Positions 1 through 10,873 of a DNA stretch of 64,000 nt are shown piece after piece (position 1 is the stretch's first letter; each line of letters opens with the position of its first letter). The DNA is taken from assembly GCF_936928535.1 (NCBI RefSeq), contig NZ_CAKZHY010000055.1, forward strand, positions 33,539 to 97,538. Reading direction: 5' to 3'. The notes under the pieces were generated by a model, which was not told where the DNA came from, made no database searches, and worked only from the letters and a program-made list of their open reading frames with translations. This stretch comes from an uncultured Bradyrhizobium sp. (GTDB taxonomy: Bacteria > Pseudomonadota > Alphaproteobacteria > Rhizobiales > Xanthobacteraceae). A program made the translations under genes and the position numbers.

Positions 1-408
1 AAAGACTGCGCGGCTGCCCTGATGGTGTCGGAGGCCGAGGCGAGGCGCCAAAAAAAGGGCAGTTGGGCTGACCCGTCGGCCATAAAAAACGCGGAAAGTC
101 CGGACGATATTTTGGCGGGGATCGGGCGCTTTATGGTGGTCGAGGGCAAAGTCCTGTCGGTCCGGCAAGCTGGGGCAATGACCTACCTCAACTTCGGACG
201 GAGCTGGACACGCGGCTTTGCGGTGACTATTTCAAAGCGCAATCTGCCGGCCTTCGAAAACGCCGGAATGATCCTTAAGTCCCTGGAAAACAGACGTATT
301 CGTGTCCGGGGCTGGGTTGAGGGGACGACGGGGCCGCGTATCGATGTGCTCCGGGTGGGACAAGTCGAGTTGCTGGGCGCAAACGAGCCGACAGGGGTAA
401 GGCCTTAA
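1..408 (+). CDS. C-terminal part of a thermonuclease-like / OB-fold hypothetical protein (5' end outside window)
   Basis: Frame is open from base 1 (KDCAAAL-MVSEAEARR...); EGKVLSVRQAGAMTYLNFGRSWTRGFAVTI resembles OB-fold/SNase-associated C-terminal region. Confidence 0.55.
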   Translation, partial: KDCAAALMVSEAEARRQKKGSWADPSAIKNAESPDDILAGIGRFMVVEGKVLSVRQAGAMTYLNFGRSWTRGFAVTISKRNLPAFENAGMILKSLENRRIRVRGWVEGTTGPRIDVLRVGQVELLGANEPTGVRP

Positions 409-436
409 GATCAAGGCCAGGCACGGGTTAAGCGAC

Positions 437-1936
437 GTGAATGGGGTGCTAGAACGGCACGGACGAGGTGATGACCGCCGCCTGCGGGCTGCGCCGGCCG
501 TGCTTTGCCTGCTGCTCGGCACGGGCCTGGCCGGTTGCGGCGACATGGGCCGGTTCCAGACCGCCGCGACCCCGGCAACGGTGGCGATGCCCAAGCCCAA
601 GCCGGCCGTGGCCCAGACAGCCGCCACCGAAAAGGAACACGAGCGCATCCTGGCGAGCTACGGCGGGACCTATGACGACCCCCGGCTCGAATCACTGGTC
701 AGCAAGACTGTCGACCGCCTCGTTGCCGCTTCCGATCGCCCTGATCAGGGCTACAAGGTCACCATCCTCAATTCCGGCGCGGTCAATGCCTTCGCGCTGC
801 CGAACGGCCAGCTCTATGTGACCCGCGGCCTGCTCGCGCTGGCCAGCGATACCTCGGAATTGTCCTCCGTGCTCAGCCACGAGATGGCGCATGTGCTGTC
901 CAAGCACGCCGCGATGCGTGAGGACCAGGCCCGCCAGGCCGCGATCGTGACCCGTGTCGTCACCGACATGAGCAACGACCCTGACCTGACCGCGCTCGCG
1001 CTCGCCAAGACCAAGCTCACCATGGCGAGCTTTTCGCGCAACCAGGAATTCGAGGCTGACGGCATTGGCGTCGGCATCTCCGCCAAGGCCCATTTCGATC
1101 CCTATGGTGCCGCCCGCTTCCTCTCTGCAATGGAACGCAATGCCGAGCTGAAGGCCGGCAAGAGCTCGCTGGATCCGCGCGCGCAGGATTTCACCTCGTC
1201 GCATCCGGCGACGCCCGAGCGGGTGCAGAATGCGCAGACCATCGCGCGGCAATATGCGGCGCCCGAAGACACCGAGCGCGACCGCGAGAGCTATCTCGCC
1301 GCGATCGACAACCTCGTCTATGGCGAGGACCCCAGCGAGGGCTTTGTCCGTGGCCGCAGATTCCTGCACCCGAAGCTGGGCTTCACCTTCCAGGCGCCTG
1401 ATAACTTTACGCTCGACAACACCGCGCAGGCGGTGATCGGCGTGCGCGAGGGTGGCTCGCAGGCGATGCGGTTCGATGTCGTGCGCGTGCCGGCCGAGCA
1501 GTCGCTCGGCGACTACCTCAATTCGGGCTGGATGGAAGGCGTCGAGAAGGCCTCTACCGAAGACCTCACCATCAACGGATTTCCGGCCGCGTCCGCCACC
1601 GCCAAGGGCGACCAGTGGCAGTTCAAGGTCTATGCGCTGCGCTTCGGCAGCGACGTTTACCGCTTCATCTTCGCCACCCGGCAGAAATCGACCGAGAGCG
1701 AGCGCAATGCGCGCGAGACCGTCAATTCGTTCCGCCGCCTGACGCTCGAGGAAATCCAGGCCGCGCGTCCGCTGCGCATCAAGGTGATCACCGTGCAGCC
1801 CGGCGACACCGTGGAATCGCTGTCCCACCGCATGGCCGGCGTCGATCACCCGGCCGAACGCTTCCGCGTGCTGAACGGGCTCGACCGCAACGCGCAAGTG
1901 AAGGTGCGCGACCGCGTGAAGATCGTGACGGATTGA
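437..1936 (+). CDS. M48 family metalloprotease (BepA/YfgC-like), C-terminal LysM-like region
   Basis: HEMAH zinc motif (SHEMAHVLSKH), lipoprotein-like N-terminus (LLLGTGLAGCGD), C-terminal VQPGDTVESLSHRMAG. Confidence 0.85.
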   Translation: MNGVLERHGRGDDRRLRAAPAVLCLLLGTGLAGCGDMGRFQTAATPATVAMPKPKPAVAQTAATEKEHERILASYGGTYDDPRLESLVSKTVDRLVAASDRPDQGYKVTILNSGAVNAFALPNGQLYVTRGLLALASDTSELSSVLSHEMAHVLSKHAAMREDQARQAAIVTRVVTDMSNDPDLTALALAKTKLTMASFSRNQEFEADGIGVGISAKAHFDPYGAARFLSAMERNAELKAGKSSLDPRAQDFTSSHPATPERVQNAQTIARQYAAPEDTERDRESYLAAIDNLVYGEDPSEGFVRGRRFLHPKLGFTFQAPDNFTLDNTAQAVIGVREGGSQAMRFDVVRVPAEQSLGDYLNSGWMEGVEKASTEDLTINGFPAASATAKGDQWQFKVYALRFGSDVYRFIFATRQKSTESERNARETVNSFRRLTLEEIQAARPLRIKVITVQPGDTVESLSHRMAGVDHPAERFRVLNGLDRNAQVKVRDRVKIVTD

Positions 1937-1940
1937 GGCG

Positions 1941-2339
1941 CTACTTCGCCTTCTCCTTCAGATACGCGATGATATCGGCGCGATCCTGCGCATCCGGCAC
2001 GTCGAAGAACATCTTGGTTTCCGGCACCATGGCCTGCGGCCCGGTCAGCCATTTGTCGAGATTTTCCTCGGTCCAGACGATCCCGGAGTTCTTCAGATCG
2101 GGCGAGTAATCGTAGCCGGCGACGCTGCCTGCCTTGCGGCCGACCACACCCTTGTGCATCGGCCCGACGCCGTTCTCGTTGATCGAGTGGCAGTCTGCGC
2201 AGCCCTTGTAGAGCGTCTGGCCGCGCGCGGCATTGCCGGTGGCGCCGGCGGGCCCGGCGGCGCATAGCGCAATCACGATGATCGCCAGGACCAGGCTTGT
2301 CGTGGTTCGTGGGGGGACGGAAATTGACCGAACGTTCAT
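1941..2339 (-). CDS. Class I cytochrome c (c-552/c2-like)
   Basis: Signal peptide then CADCHS heme motif and Met ligand region (PETKMFF); start trimmed from 2513 to MNVRSIS at 2339. Confidence 0.85.
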   Translation of the reverse strand: MNVRSISVPPRTTTSLVLAIIVIALCAAGPAGATGNAARGQTLYKGCADCHSINENGVGPMHKGVVGRKAGSVAGYDYSPDLKNSGIVWTEENLDKWLTGPQAMVPETKMFFDVPDAQDRADIIAYLKEKAK

Positions 2340-2394
2340 GTGAGCTCCTGTTTGCGGCAGCAAACAGGATCGCCCGGCCCGAAGTTTATTCCCG

Positions 2395-3732
2395 TCAGTT
2401 CGGCGATCCGCCCGCGTCCATGTCGCCCGCCTCGCGCTGGCCGCTGAGCCAGAGCGCCAGCAGGGTCCAGAACGCGCCCGAAAGCAGGTAGGCACCCGAG
2501 GCGATGACGCCAAGATTGGTGGCGAGCAGCAGCGCGACCAGCGGCGCGAAGCCGGCGCCGAACAGCCAGGCCATGTCCGAAGTCAGGGCGGAGGCCGTGT
2601 AGCGGTACATCTGCTTGAAGTTCGAGGCGATCGCGCCCGAGGACTGGCCGAAAGAGAGGCCGAGCAGGATGAAGCCGATTACCATGTAGATGGTCTCGCC
2701 GAACGCGCCGGCATCGAGCAGCTGCGGGGCGAAGCCGCTGTAGATCGCGATCGCGATCGCCGATCCCATCAGCAGCGATTTGCGGCCGACCCGGTCGGCG
2801 ATGATCCCTGAGGCGACGATCGCAGCAACGCCGAATACGGCGGCGACGATCTCGATGATCAGGAAGCGCACCGGGCTTTCGCGGGTGAACAGGAACACCC
2901 AGGACAACGGGAACACCGTGACCATGTGAAACAGCGCAAAGCTTGCCAGCGGCGCGAAGGCGCCGAGCATGATGTTGTGGCCTTCGCGCGCAACCGTGTC
3001 GGAGATGCGCGAGGGCTGCAATTCGCGGGTCTCGAACAGCGAGGCATATTCTTCCGTCGTCACCATGCGCAGGCGCGCGAACAGCGCCACGACGTTGATG
3101 GCGAAGGCAACGAAGAACGGATAACGCCAGCCCCAGTCGAAGAAATCTTCGGCCGAGAGGTTGCCGGCGAAATAGGCGAACAGCGCGCTCGCCACGATCA
3201 GCCCGAGCGGGGCGCCGAGCTGCGGCACCATTGCGTACCAGCCGCGCTTGGAGGCCGGCGCGTTCAACGCCAGCAGCGAGGCCATGCCGTCCCAGGCGCC
3301 GCCCCAGGCCAGACCCTGCGCGAGACGCGCCAGCGCCAGCAGCCAGATCGCGGCAACGCCGATCTCGGAATAGCCGGGCAGGAACGCCAGCGCCACGGTG
3401 GCGGTGCCGAGCAGGAACAGCGCCGAGACCAGCTTGGCGGTCTTGCCGTATTCGCGATCGACGGTCATGAAAATGACGGTCCCGATCGGCCGCGCGACGA
3501 AAGCCAGCGCGAAGATCATGAAGGAATAGAGCGTGCCGGTCAGCTCGCTCGTGAACGGGAACACCAGGCGCGGGAACACGATCACCGAGGCGATCGCGTA
3601 GACGAAGAAGTCGAAGAACTCCGAGGTGCGGCCGATGATGACGCCGATGGCGATCTCGCCGGGACTGGCCTGGTCGTGGCCGTGCTCGCCCGAGTGGATA
3701 TCCGCCATTGCGGGGGTCTGTGCCGTCGCCAT
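2395..3732 (-). CDS. MFS transporter (metabolite:H+ symporter-like)
   Basis: 12-TM hydrophobic pattern, VGRKSLLMG and RPIGTVIFMTVDREYGK MFS motifs. Confidence 0.85.
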   Translation of the reverse strand: MATAQTPAMADIHSGEHGHDQASPGEIAIGVIIGRTSEFFDFFVYAIASVIVFPRLVFPFTSELTGTLYSFMIFALAFVARPIGTVIFMTVDREYGKTAKLVSALFLLGTATVALAFLPGYSEIGVAAIWLLALARLAQGLAWGGAWDGMASLLALNAPASKRGWYAMVPQLGAPLGLIVASALFAYFAGNLSAEDFFDWGWRYPFFVAFAINVVALFARLRMVTTEEYASLFETRELQPSRISDTVAREGHNIMLGAFAPLASFALFHMVTVFPLSWVFLFTRESPVRFLIIEIVAAVFGVAAIVASGIIADRVGRKSLLMGSAIAIAIYSGFAPQLLDAGAFGETIYMVIGFILLGLSFGQSSGAIASNFKQMYRYTASALTSDMAWLFGAGFAPLVALLLATNLGVIASGAYLLSGAFWTLLALWLSGQREAGDMDAGGSPN

Positions 3733-3824
3733 GCGTTAAGCCCTTAACGTCCTGAAAACCAAAGCCGACCGCCCGGCGGACGCCAGGCAAGCTACCCCTG
3801 TTTGACCTAGCCTCCCGCAGTGCA

Positions 3825-3847
3825 ACATTGGACAAATTGTCCAATGT
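3825..3847. promoter_or_regulatory. Perfect 11-bp inverted repeat ACATTGGACAA-A-TTGTCCAATGT, candidate operator
   Basis: Read directly; lies between the divergent MFS gene (start 3732) and cyoA (start 3915). Confidence 0.6.
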
Positions 3848-3914
3848 CCGGATTGCTGCGCCGCAGCTACCCCTTGGCCCCGCAAAGGAAACTCATTCTC
3901 ATAAGGCTCGGCCC

Positions 3915-5075
3915 GTGTCCCGTCTCAAGATCCTGGCGCTGCTACCCCTGGCCGCCGCGCTCAGCGGCTGCAACTACGTCGTGCTGGCGCCAGCCGGCGA
4001 TATCGCGGCGCAACAGCGCGACCTCGTCATCATCTCCACCATCCTGATGCTCCTGATCGTCGTCCCCGTGATGGCGCTGACGGTGCTGTTCGCCTGGCGC
4101 TACCGCCAGTCCAACACATCCGCCCGCTACGAGCCGGATTGGGACCACTCGACCAAGCTCGAGCTGGTGATCTGGTCGGCGCCGCTGCTGATCATCGTTT
4201 GCCTGGGCGCGCTGACCTGGATGGGCACGCATCTGCTCGACCCCTATCGCAACATCGGCCGCATCCATGCGGAGCGCGCCGTGGACCAGTCCAAGGCTCC
4301 GCTCGACGTCGATGTCGTCGCGCTCGACTGGAAGTGGCTCTTCATCTACCCCGACTACGGCATCGCCACCGTCAACGAGCTCGCAGCGCCTGTTGACCGC
4401 CCGATCAACTTCCACATCACCGCGTCCTCGGTGATGAACTCGTTCTACATTCCCGCACTCGCCGGACAGATCTATGCGATGCCGGGCATGGAGACATCGC
4501 TCCATGCCGTGATCAACCACGCCGGCACTTACAGAGGCTTTTCCGCGAACTACAGCGGCGCCGGCTTCTCCGGCATGCACTTCAACTTCCATGGCCTCGA
4601 CGACAAGGGATTTGATAGCTGGGTAGCGCAGGCCAAGTCTGCCCGCGGCTCGCTCGGCCGCGCCGAGTATCTCCAGCTCGAGAAGCCCAGCGAGAACGAG
4701 CCGGTGCGCCGTTGGGGCACGGTCGATTCCGATCTCTACCGCCTGATCCTCAACATGTGCGTCGAGACCGGCAAGATGTGCCAGAGCGAGATGATGGCGA
4801 TCGACGCCAAGGGCGGCAATGGCCATGAGGGCCTGAACAACACCCTGCCGCTGTCCTACGACAAGTACGCCCGCCGCGGCACCGTGCTTGGTCCCGAACC
4901 GACCTTCGTCGTCGGCACCTGCACGCCGGATGCACCGCAAGGCCAGACCACAGCCGCGATCAAGGCACCCCTCGACACCGCGCCGCTCCTCGGAGCCGGC
5001 CTGAAGCGGCCGACCTTCGCGCCGCTGAAGTCCTCGTCCTTCTTCCTGGGACAGCGTCCCAAATCAGACTCCTGA
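3915..5075 (+). CDS. cyoA: Cytochrome o ubiquinol oxidase subunit II
   Basis: Lipobox LSGC; two TM helices; downstream cyoB/C/D; GTG start at 3915. Confidence 0.92.
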   Translation: MSRLKILALLPLAAALSGCNYVVLAPAGDIAAQQRDLVIISTILMLLIVVPVMALTVLFAWRYRQSNTSARYEPDWDHSTKLELVIWSAPLLIIVCLGALTWMGTHLLDPYRNIGRIHAERAVDQSKAPLDVDVVALDWKWLFIYPDYGIATVNELAAPVDRPINFHITASSVMNSFYIPALAGQIYAMPGMETSLHAVINHAGTYRGFSANYSGAGFSGMHFNFHGLDDKGFDSWVAQAKSARGSLGRAEYLQLEKPSENEPVRRWGTVDSDLYRLILNMCVETGKMCQSEMMAIDAKGGNGHEGLNNTLPLSYDKYARRGTVLGPEPTFVVGTCTPDAPQGQTTAAIKAPLDTAPLLGAGLKRPTFAPLKSSSFFLGQRPKSDS

Positions 5076-5100
5076 AGTCAGACTCGTAAAGAGATCCAGC

Positions 5101-7098
5101 ATGTCTCCTGATCTTCTCAAGTTCATCTTCGGCCGTCTCGGCATCGATTCGCTGCCGCTGCACGAGCCGATCTTGGTCGGCACCTTCATCATGGTTGCGC
5201 TCGGCGGCATCACTTTGCTTGCCGGCGTTACTTACTTCCGCCTCTGGGGCTATCTGTGGCGCGAATGGTTCACCACCGTCGACCACAAGCGCATCGGCGT
5301 CATGTACATGATCCTCGGCATCGTGATGCTGCTGCGTGGCTTCGCCGACGCACTGATGATGCGCGCGCAGCAGGCGATGGCCTTCAACGGCTCGGAAGGC
5401 TTTCTGCCGGCCCATCACTACGACCAGGTCTTCACCGCCCACGGCGTGATCATGATCTTCTTCGTGGCGATGCCGCTGGTGACGGGCCTGATGAACTTCG
5501 TTGTGCCGCTGCAGATCGGCGCGCGCGACGTGTCGTTCCCATTCCTGAACAATTTCAGCTTCTGGATGACGGTCGGCGGCGCGGTGCTGGTGATGCTATC
5601 TCTGTTCATTGGCGAATTCGCCCGCACCGGCTGGCTGGCCTATCCGCCACTGTCCAACATCGGTTACAGTCCAGACGTCGGTGTCGACTACTACATATGG
5701 GGATTGCAGGTCGCCGGCGTCGGAACGACCTTGTCCGGCATCAACCTGATCTGCACCATCGTCAAGCTGCGCTGCCCCGGCATGACGATGATGCGGATGC
5801 CGGTGTTCACCTGGACCTCGCTCTGCACCAACATCCTGATCGTCGCCTCCTTCCCCGTCCTGACCGTCGTGCTCGCGCTGCTCTCGCTCGATCGCTACGT
5901 CGGCACCAACTTCTTCACGAACGACTTCGGCGGCAGCCCGATGATGTACGTGAACCTGATCTGGATCTGGGGTCACCCTGAAGTCTACATCCTGGTTCTC
6001 CCGGCCTTCGGCATCTTCTCCGAAGTCACCTCGACGTTCTCCGGCAAGCGCCTGTTCGGCTACACCTCGATGGTCTACGCCACGGTCGTCATCACCATCC
6101 TGTCGTACCTGGTCTGGCTGCACCACTTCTTCACGATGGGCTCGGGCGCCAGCGTCAACTCGTTCTTCGGCATCACCACGATGATCATCTCGATCCCGAC
6201 GGGCGCGAAGATGTTCAACTGGCTGTTCACGATGTATCGCGGCCGCATCCGCTACGAGCTGCCGATGATGTGGACGATCGCCTTCATGCTGACCTTCGTG
6301 ATCGGCGGCATGACCGGCGTGCTGCTGGCGGTGCCGCCGGCCGACTTCGTGCTGCACAACAGCCTGTTCCTGATCGCGCACTTCCACAACGTGATCATCG
6401 GCGGCGTGGTGTTCGGCGCATTCGCCGGCATCAACTACTGGTTCCCGAAGGCGTTTGGCTTCAGGCTCGATCCGTTCTGGGGCAAGTGCTCGTTCTGGTT
6501 CTGGGTCACCGGCTTCTACATGGCCTTCATGCCGCTCTATGTGCTCGGCCTGATGGGTGTGACCCGCCGCCTGCGCGTGTTCGACGATCCCTCGCTCCAG
6601 ATCTGGTTCGTCATCGCCGCAATCGGCGCCGTCCTGGTCTTCCTCGGCATCCTCTCGATGCTGATGCAGTTCGCGGTCTCCTTCCTCAAGCGCGAGCAGC
6701 TCAAGGACGTCACCGGCGATCCCTGGGACGCACGCACGCTGGAATGGGCGACCTCCTCGCCGCCGCCCGACTACAACTTCGCCTTCACTCCCGTCGTTCA
6801 CGACAATGACGCGTGGTGGGACATGAAGAAGCGTGGCTACCAGCGTCCGCTCCTGGGATTCAAGGCGATCCACATGCCCAGCAGCACCGGCACCGGTATC
6901 ATCCTCGCCGGCTTGGCTACCGCGATGGGGTTCGGTCTGATCTGGTACATCTGGTGGCTGGCCGCCTTGAGCTTCATCGCGATGCTCGCCGTCGGGATCG
7001 GTCACACCTTCAACTATCACCGCGACTTCGACATTCCGGCTGACGACGTCATCCGGACCGAGGATGCGCGCACCAAACTGCTCGCCGGAGCCAAGTAA
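5101..7098 (+). CDS. cyoB: Cytochrome o ubiquinol oxidase subunit I
   Basis: Heme-copper oxidase signature [19 protein letters not shown] ... HHFFTMG. Confidence 0.97.
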   Translation: MSPDLLKFIFGRLGIDSLPLHEPILVGTFIMVALGGITLLAGVTYFRLWGYLWREWFTTVDHKRIGVMYMILGIVMLLRGFADALMMRAQQAMAFNGSEGFLPAHHYDQVFTAHGVIMIFFVAMPLVTGLMNFVVPLQIGARDVSFPFLNNFSFWMTVGGAVLVMLSLFIGEFARTGWLAYPPLSNIGYSPDVGVDYYIWGLQVAGVGTTLSGINLICTIVKLRCPGMTMMRMPVFTWTSLCTNILIVASFPVLTVVLALLSLDRYVGTNFFTNDFGGSPMMYVNLIWIWGHPEVYILVLPAFGIFSEVTSTFSGKRLFGYTSMVYATVVITILSYLVWLHHFFTMGSGASVNSFFGITTMIISIPTGAKMFNWLFTMYRGRIRYELPMMWTIAFMLTFVIGGMTGVLLAVPPADFVLHNSLFLIAHFHNVIIGGVVFGAFAGINYWFPKAFGFRLDPFWGKCSFWFWVTGFYMAFMPLYVLGLMGVTRRLRVFDDPSLQIWFVIAAIGAVLVFLGILSMLMQFAVSFLKREQLKDVTGDPWDARTLEWATSSPPPDYNFAFTPVVHDNDAWWDMKKRGYQRPLLGFKAIHMPSSTGTGIILAGLATAMGFGLIWYIWWLAALSFIAMLAVGIGHTFNYHRDFDIPADDVIRTEDARTKLLAGAK

Positions 7099-7728
7099 AT
7101 GACTGTCGCTGTCAACCCCACCCAAACCGGCGAGCCGGTCTTCTATCTCGCCGACGAACATCCGCATCCGGAAGGCTACAGCACCTCGCTCGGCTTCTGG
7201 ATCTACCTGATGAGCGATTGTCTCATCTTCGCAATGCTGTTCGCCGCCTTCGGCGTGCTCGGCGCCAACTACGCCGCCGGGCCCGCGCCGAAGGACCTGT
7301 TCGACCTCAACCTGGTTGCGGTGAACACCTCGATGCTGCTGCTGTCATCGATCACCTACGGTTTTGCGATGCTGACGATGCAGCAGAACAAGGTCGCGCA
7401 GACGCAGATGTGGCTCCTGATCACCGGGCTGTTCGGCGCTGCCTTCATCGGCATCGAGCTCACCGAGTTCACCCACATGATCCATGAGGGCGCGACGCCG
7501 CAGCGCAGCGCCTTCCTGTCCGCCTTCTTCACCCTGGTCGGTACCCACGGCCTGCACGTCTCCTGCGGCCTGATCTGGCTGGTGACGCTGATGATCCAGG
7601 TCTGGCGCTTCGGCCTGATCGAAGCCAACCGCCGCCGCCTGATGTGCCTGTCGATGTTCTGGCACTTCCTCGACGTGGTCTGGATCGGCGTCTTCACCTT
7701 CGTCTATCTCCTGGGAGTTCTGCGATGA
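7099..7728 (+). CDS. cyoC: Cytochrome o ubiquinol oxidase subunit III
   Basis: Heme-copper oxidase subunit III pattern (GTHGLHVSCGLIW, FWHFLDVVWI). Confidence 0.95.
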   Translation: MTVAVNPTQTGEPVFYLADEHPHPEGYSTSLGFWIYLMSDCLIFAMLFAAFGVLGANYAAGPAPKDLFDLNLVAVNTSMLLLSSITYGFAMLTMQQNKVAQTQMWLLITGLFGAAFIGIELTEFTHMIHEGATPQRSAFLSAFFTLVGTHGLHVSCGLIWLVTLMIQVWRFGLIEANRRRLMCLSMFWHFLDVVWIGVFTFVYLLGVLR

Positions 7729-8105
7729 GCACCGATAGCCACGCCGCCCACGCCGGCGACCATCACCTCGACGACGGCCACGCCCACAGCACGTTCTCGG
7801 GCTACATGCTCGGCTTCGTGCTCTCGGTGGTGCTGACCGCGATCCCGTTCTGGCTGGTGATGAGCGGCACGCTGCCGAGCAAGCAGATCACCGCGCTGGT
7901 CATCATGGCCTTCGCGGTCGTGCAGATCGTCGTGCATATGATCTACTTCCTGCACATGAGCCCGAAGTCCGAGAACGGGTGGAGCATGATGGCGCTGATC
8001 TTCACCATCGTGATGGTGGTGATCGCGCTATCAGGTTCGCTGTGGGTGATGAACCACCTCAACAGCAACATGATGCCGATTCACGAGATGACGGGAATGA
8101 AGTGA
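7725..8105 (+). CDS. cyoD: Cytochrome o ubiquinol oxidase subunit IV
   Basis: Three-TM small protein overlapping cyoC by ATGA; start trimmed to ATG 7725. Confidence 0.92.
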   Translation: MSTDSHAAHAGDHHLDDGHAHSTFSGYMLGFVLSVVLTAIPFWLVMSGTLPSKQITALVIMAFAVVQIVVHMIYFLHMSPKSENGWSMMALIFTIVMVVIALSGSLWVMNHLNSNMMPIHEMTGMK

Positions 8106-8953
8106 GCGATCCCGTGAGACAAGAGGATGCCGAAGCGCGCAGTCCCGCAAGGGCCGCGCCTCCACGCCTCTGGCTCACGCTTCTCTCGCTGACTGCGTTC
8201 GTCGTTCTGATGGCCCTCGGCGTCTGGCAGGTCGAGCGTCGCACCTGGAAGCTGGCACTGATCGACCGCGTCGAGCAACGCGTTCATGCGCCGGCGCAGC
8301 CGATCCCCTCGCCGGCTTCGTGGCCGACGATCACCGCCGCAAACGACGAATACCGGCATATCGGCGTCTCCGGCCGCTTCCTGCACGACCGCGAGACACT
8401 CGTTCAGGCCGTCACCGAGGAAGGTCCCGGCTATTGGGTGCTGACGCCGCTCCTGCGTGCGGATGGCACGACTATCCTGATCAACCGCGGCTTCGTGCCG
8501 TCGGAGCGGCGTGACCCATCGACGCGCCAGGGCGGCAATCCGGACGGCCAGGTCGCGGTCACCGGCCTCTTGCGCGTCACCGAGCCGAAGGGCGGATTCC
8601 TCAGGGACAACGTGCCCCAGCACAACCGCTGGTTTTCGCGGGATGTCGCCGCGATTGCGGCGGCCCGCGATCTCCACAATGTGGCGCCGTTTTTCATCGA
8701 TGCCGACGCCGGATCACAAGAAGCTGGCGGTCCAATCGGCGGATTGACCGTGGTCCGCTTTCCCAATAACCACCTGATCTACGCGCTGACGTGGTTTGCC
8801 CTGGCTTTCATGCTGGCCGGCAGACTTTTCGTCACATTTCGCGGCGGCGGGCTGTTCCGCCGCAAACGCTTCGTCCACGAACCGGCCGGCGGCGCAAGCG
8901 CCTCCGCCCGCAGGACGGGATCAGATGCTGGAACGATCGTCGAACCGACCTGA
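8102..8953 (+). CDS. SURF1 family protein (oxidase assembly)
   Basis: LGVWQVERRTWKLALIDRVEQR, INRGFVP; GTG start at 8102 overlapping cyoD stop. Confidence 0.9.
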   Translation: MSDPVRQEDAEARSPARAAPPRLWLTLLSLTAFVVLMALGVWQVERRTWKLALIDRVEQRVHAPAQPIPSPASWPTITAANDEYRHIGVSGRFLHDRETLVQAVTEEGPGYWVLTPLLRADGTTILINRGFVPSERRDPSTRQGGNPDGQVAVTGLLRVTEPKGGFLRDNVPQHNRWFSRDVAAIAAARDLHNVAPFFIDADAGSQEAGGPIGGLTVVRFPNNHLIYALTWFALAFMLAGRLFVTFRGGGLFRRKRFVHEPAGGASASARRTGSDAGTIVEPT

Positions 8954-10310
8954 CGACGGGACTAATCTTGGCGAGCTGGCCGTCACGCTGCAATCGCAGG
9001 CGGACGCGCGCAGCGAGTTGATCGGCGCTGCCCCCACCGACGACGAAACCAACCGCAAGAACATGGCCCTGCTGATCCAGCTGCGCTGGACTGCCGTGGT
9101 CGGCCAGATCGTGACGATCGGCGGCGTGCATTTCTGGCTCGGCATTCCCCTGCCCCTGGAGCGCATGGGCGCGGTGATCGGCGCGCTGGTGCTGCTTAAT
9201 GTCTCGAGCCTGATCTGGGTGCGCCATCGTGCCGCCATCACCAACAACGAGCTGCTGGTGGCGCTGATGCTGGATGTCGCGGCGCTGACTGCGCAGCTCT
9301 ACCTCAGCGGCGGTGCCACCAATCCCTTCACCTCGCTGTTCCTGCTCCAGGTCACGCTTGGCGCTGTCCTGCTCGACGCCCGCTCGACCTGGTCGCTGGT
9401 GGCATTGAGCTGCGCGAGCTTCGTGTGGCTGACGATGGCCTACCGGCCGCTCGACCTGCCGCCGAACCCGCTGAGCGAGACCTATACGCTCACCGTGGCC
9501 GGCATGCTGCTGGGCTTCGTTCTCAATGCAGTGTTGCTGGTCGTGTTCGTCACCCGCATCAACAGGAATTTGCGCCAGCGCGACGCACATCTGGCAGCGC
9601 TGCGCCAGCACGCTGCCGAGCAGGATCACATCGTCCGGATGGGCCTGCTCGCCTCCGGTGCCGCGCATGAGCTCGGCACGCCGCTCGCCTCGCTCTCCGT
9701 CATCCTCAGCGACTGGCGCCGCATGCCGGACCTCGCCGCCGATCAGGAGCTCGCCGAAGACCTCACGGAGATGGAAACCTCGCTGCAGCGCTGCAAAAGC
9801 ATCGTGACGGGGATTTTGGTGTCGGCCGGCGAAGCGCGCGGCGAAGGATCGTCGCCGACGACAGTCACCGCCTTTGTCACCGCGCTGGTCGAGGAATGGC
9901 GCGATGCCCGCTCGGCACGCACGCTTTATTTCACCAACACCTTCGGCGAGGACGTCGCGATCGTCTCCGACATCGCGCTGAAGCAGGTGATCTTCAACGT
10001 GCTCGACAACGCCTATGAAGTTTCGCGCGAATGGGTCGAGCTACTCGCCGAACGCGAGGGCGATAATCTGGTGCTCTCGATCAGCGACCGCGGCCCGGGC
10101 TTCGCACCGGAAATGCTGGCGCAGCTCGGAAAACCCTATCAGTCGAGCAAGGGCCGCGCCGGAGGCGGGCTCGGCCTGTTCCTGGTGGTGAACGTGGTGC
10201 GCAAGCTGGGGGGCAGCGTCACGGCTGAGAACCACAGGAAACGTGGCGCCACCGTGCGCCTGACCTTGCCGCTCGCCACGCTCGCGATCGGAGGCAGCTT
10301 TGACGCCTGA
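8925..10310 (+). CDS. RegB/PrrB/ActS-type redox sensor histidine kinase
   Basis: GGATNPF heptapeptide (9310-9330), H-box AHELGTPLASL, conserved Cys in LQRCKSI, HATPase motifs DNAYEVS/GPGF/GGLGLFL. Confidence 0.88.
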   Translation: MLERSSNRPDDGTNLGELAVTLQSQADARSELIGAAPTDDETNRKNMALLIQLRWTAVVGQIVTIGGVHFWLGIPLPLERMGAVIGALVLLNVSSLIWVRHRAAITNNELLVALMLDVAALTAQLYLSGGATNPFTSLFLLQVTLGAVLLDARSTWSLVALSCASFVWLTMAYRPLDLPPNPLSETYTLTVAGMLLGFVLNAVLLVVFVTRINRNLRQRDAHLAALRQHAAEQDHIVRMGLLASGAAHELGTPLASLSVILSDWRRMPDLAADQELAEDLTEMETSLQRCKSIVTGILVSAGEARGEGSSPTTVTAFVTALVEEWRDARSARTLYFTNTFGEDVAIVSDIALKQVIFNVLDNAYEVSREWVELLAEREGDNLVLSISDRGPGFAPEMLAQLGKPYQSSKGRAGGGLGLFLVVNVVRKLGGSVTAENHRKRGATVRLTLPLATLAIGGSFDA

Positions 10311-10833
10311 CCGTTCGCTCATCGTCGTCGAGGACGACGAAGGCTTTGCGCGCACGCTGAAACGCTCGTTCGAGCGCCGCGGCTACGAAGTCGTGCTCGC
10401 CGCATCGATAGAGGACGTCCGGAAGGTTCTGGAGGACCGAACCTTCGGCTACGCCGTTGTCGACCTCAAGCTCGGCGGCGCCTCTGGGCTCGCCTGCGTC
10501 GAGCTGCTGCATGCCCACGACGAGGAGATGCTGATCGTGGTGCTGACGGGCTTCGCCAGCATCTCGACCGCCGTCGAGGCCATCAAGCTGGGGGCCTGCC
10601 ACTACCTCGCCAAACCTTCCAACACCGACGACATCGAAGCCGCCTTCACCAAGGCCGAGGGCAACGCCGAGGTCGCGCTGGACGTGCGGCCGACCTCGAT
10701 CAAGACGCTCGAATGGGAGCGCATCCACCAGACGCTGATCGAGACGGATTTCAACATCTCGGAAGCGGCAAGGCGGCTGGGGATGCACCGGCGCACGTTG
10801 GCGAGGAAGCTCGAGAAGCGGCCGGTGAAGTGA
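10300..10833 (+). CDS. RegA/PrrA/ActR-type response regulator
   Basis: Receiver VVEDDEGFARTL...VVDLKLG..., Fis-type HTH NISEAARRLGMHRRTLARKL; TTG start overlaps the kinase stop. Confidence 0.9.
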   Translation: MTPDRSLIVVEDDEGFARTLKRSFERRGYEVVLAASIEDVRKVLEDRTFGYAVVDLKLGGASGLACVELLHAHDEEMLIVVLTGFASISTAVEAIKLGACHYLAKPSNTDDIEAAFTKAEGNAEVALDVRPTSIKTLEWERIHQTLIETDFNISEAARRLGMHRRTLARKLEKRPVK

Positions 10834-10873
10834 GCGGTTCGCCGCGCGGAGAGGAAAACGCTCACCCGAGCTG

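Noticed and set aside
2336-3844. 502-aa - strand ORF overlapping the MFS gene
   Set aside because: Alternate-frame Arg-rich translation; the MFS frame 2395-3732 has proper TM pattern
5596-7167. 523-aa - strand ORF opposite cyoB
   Set aside because: Antisense shadow; cyoB signature motifs settle the coding strand
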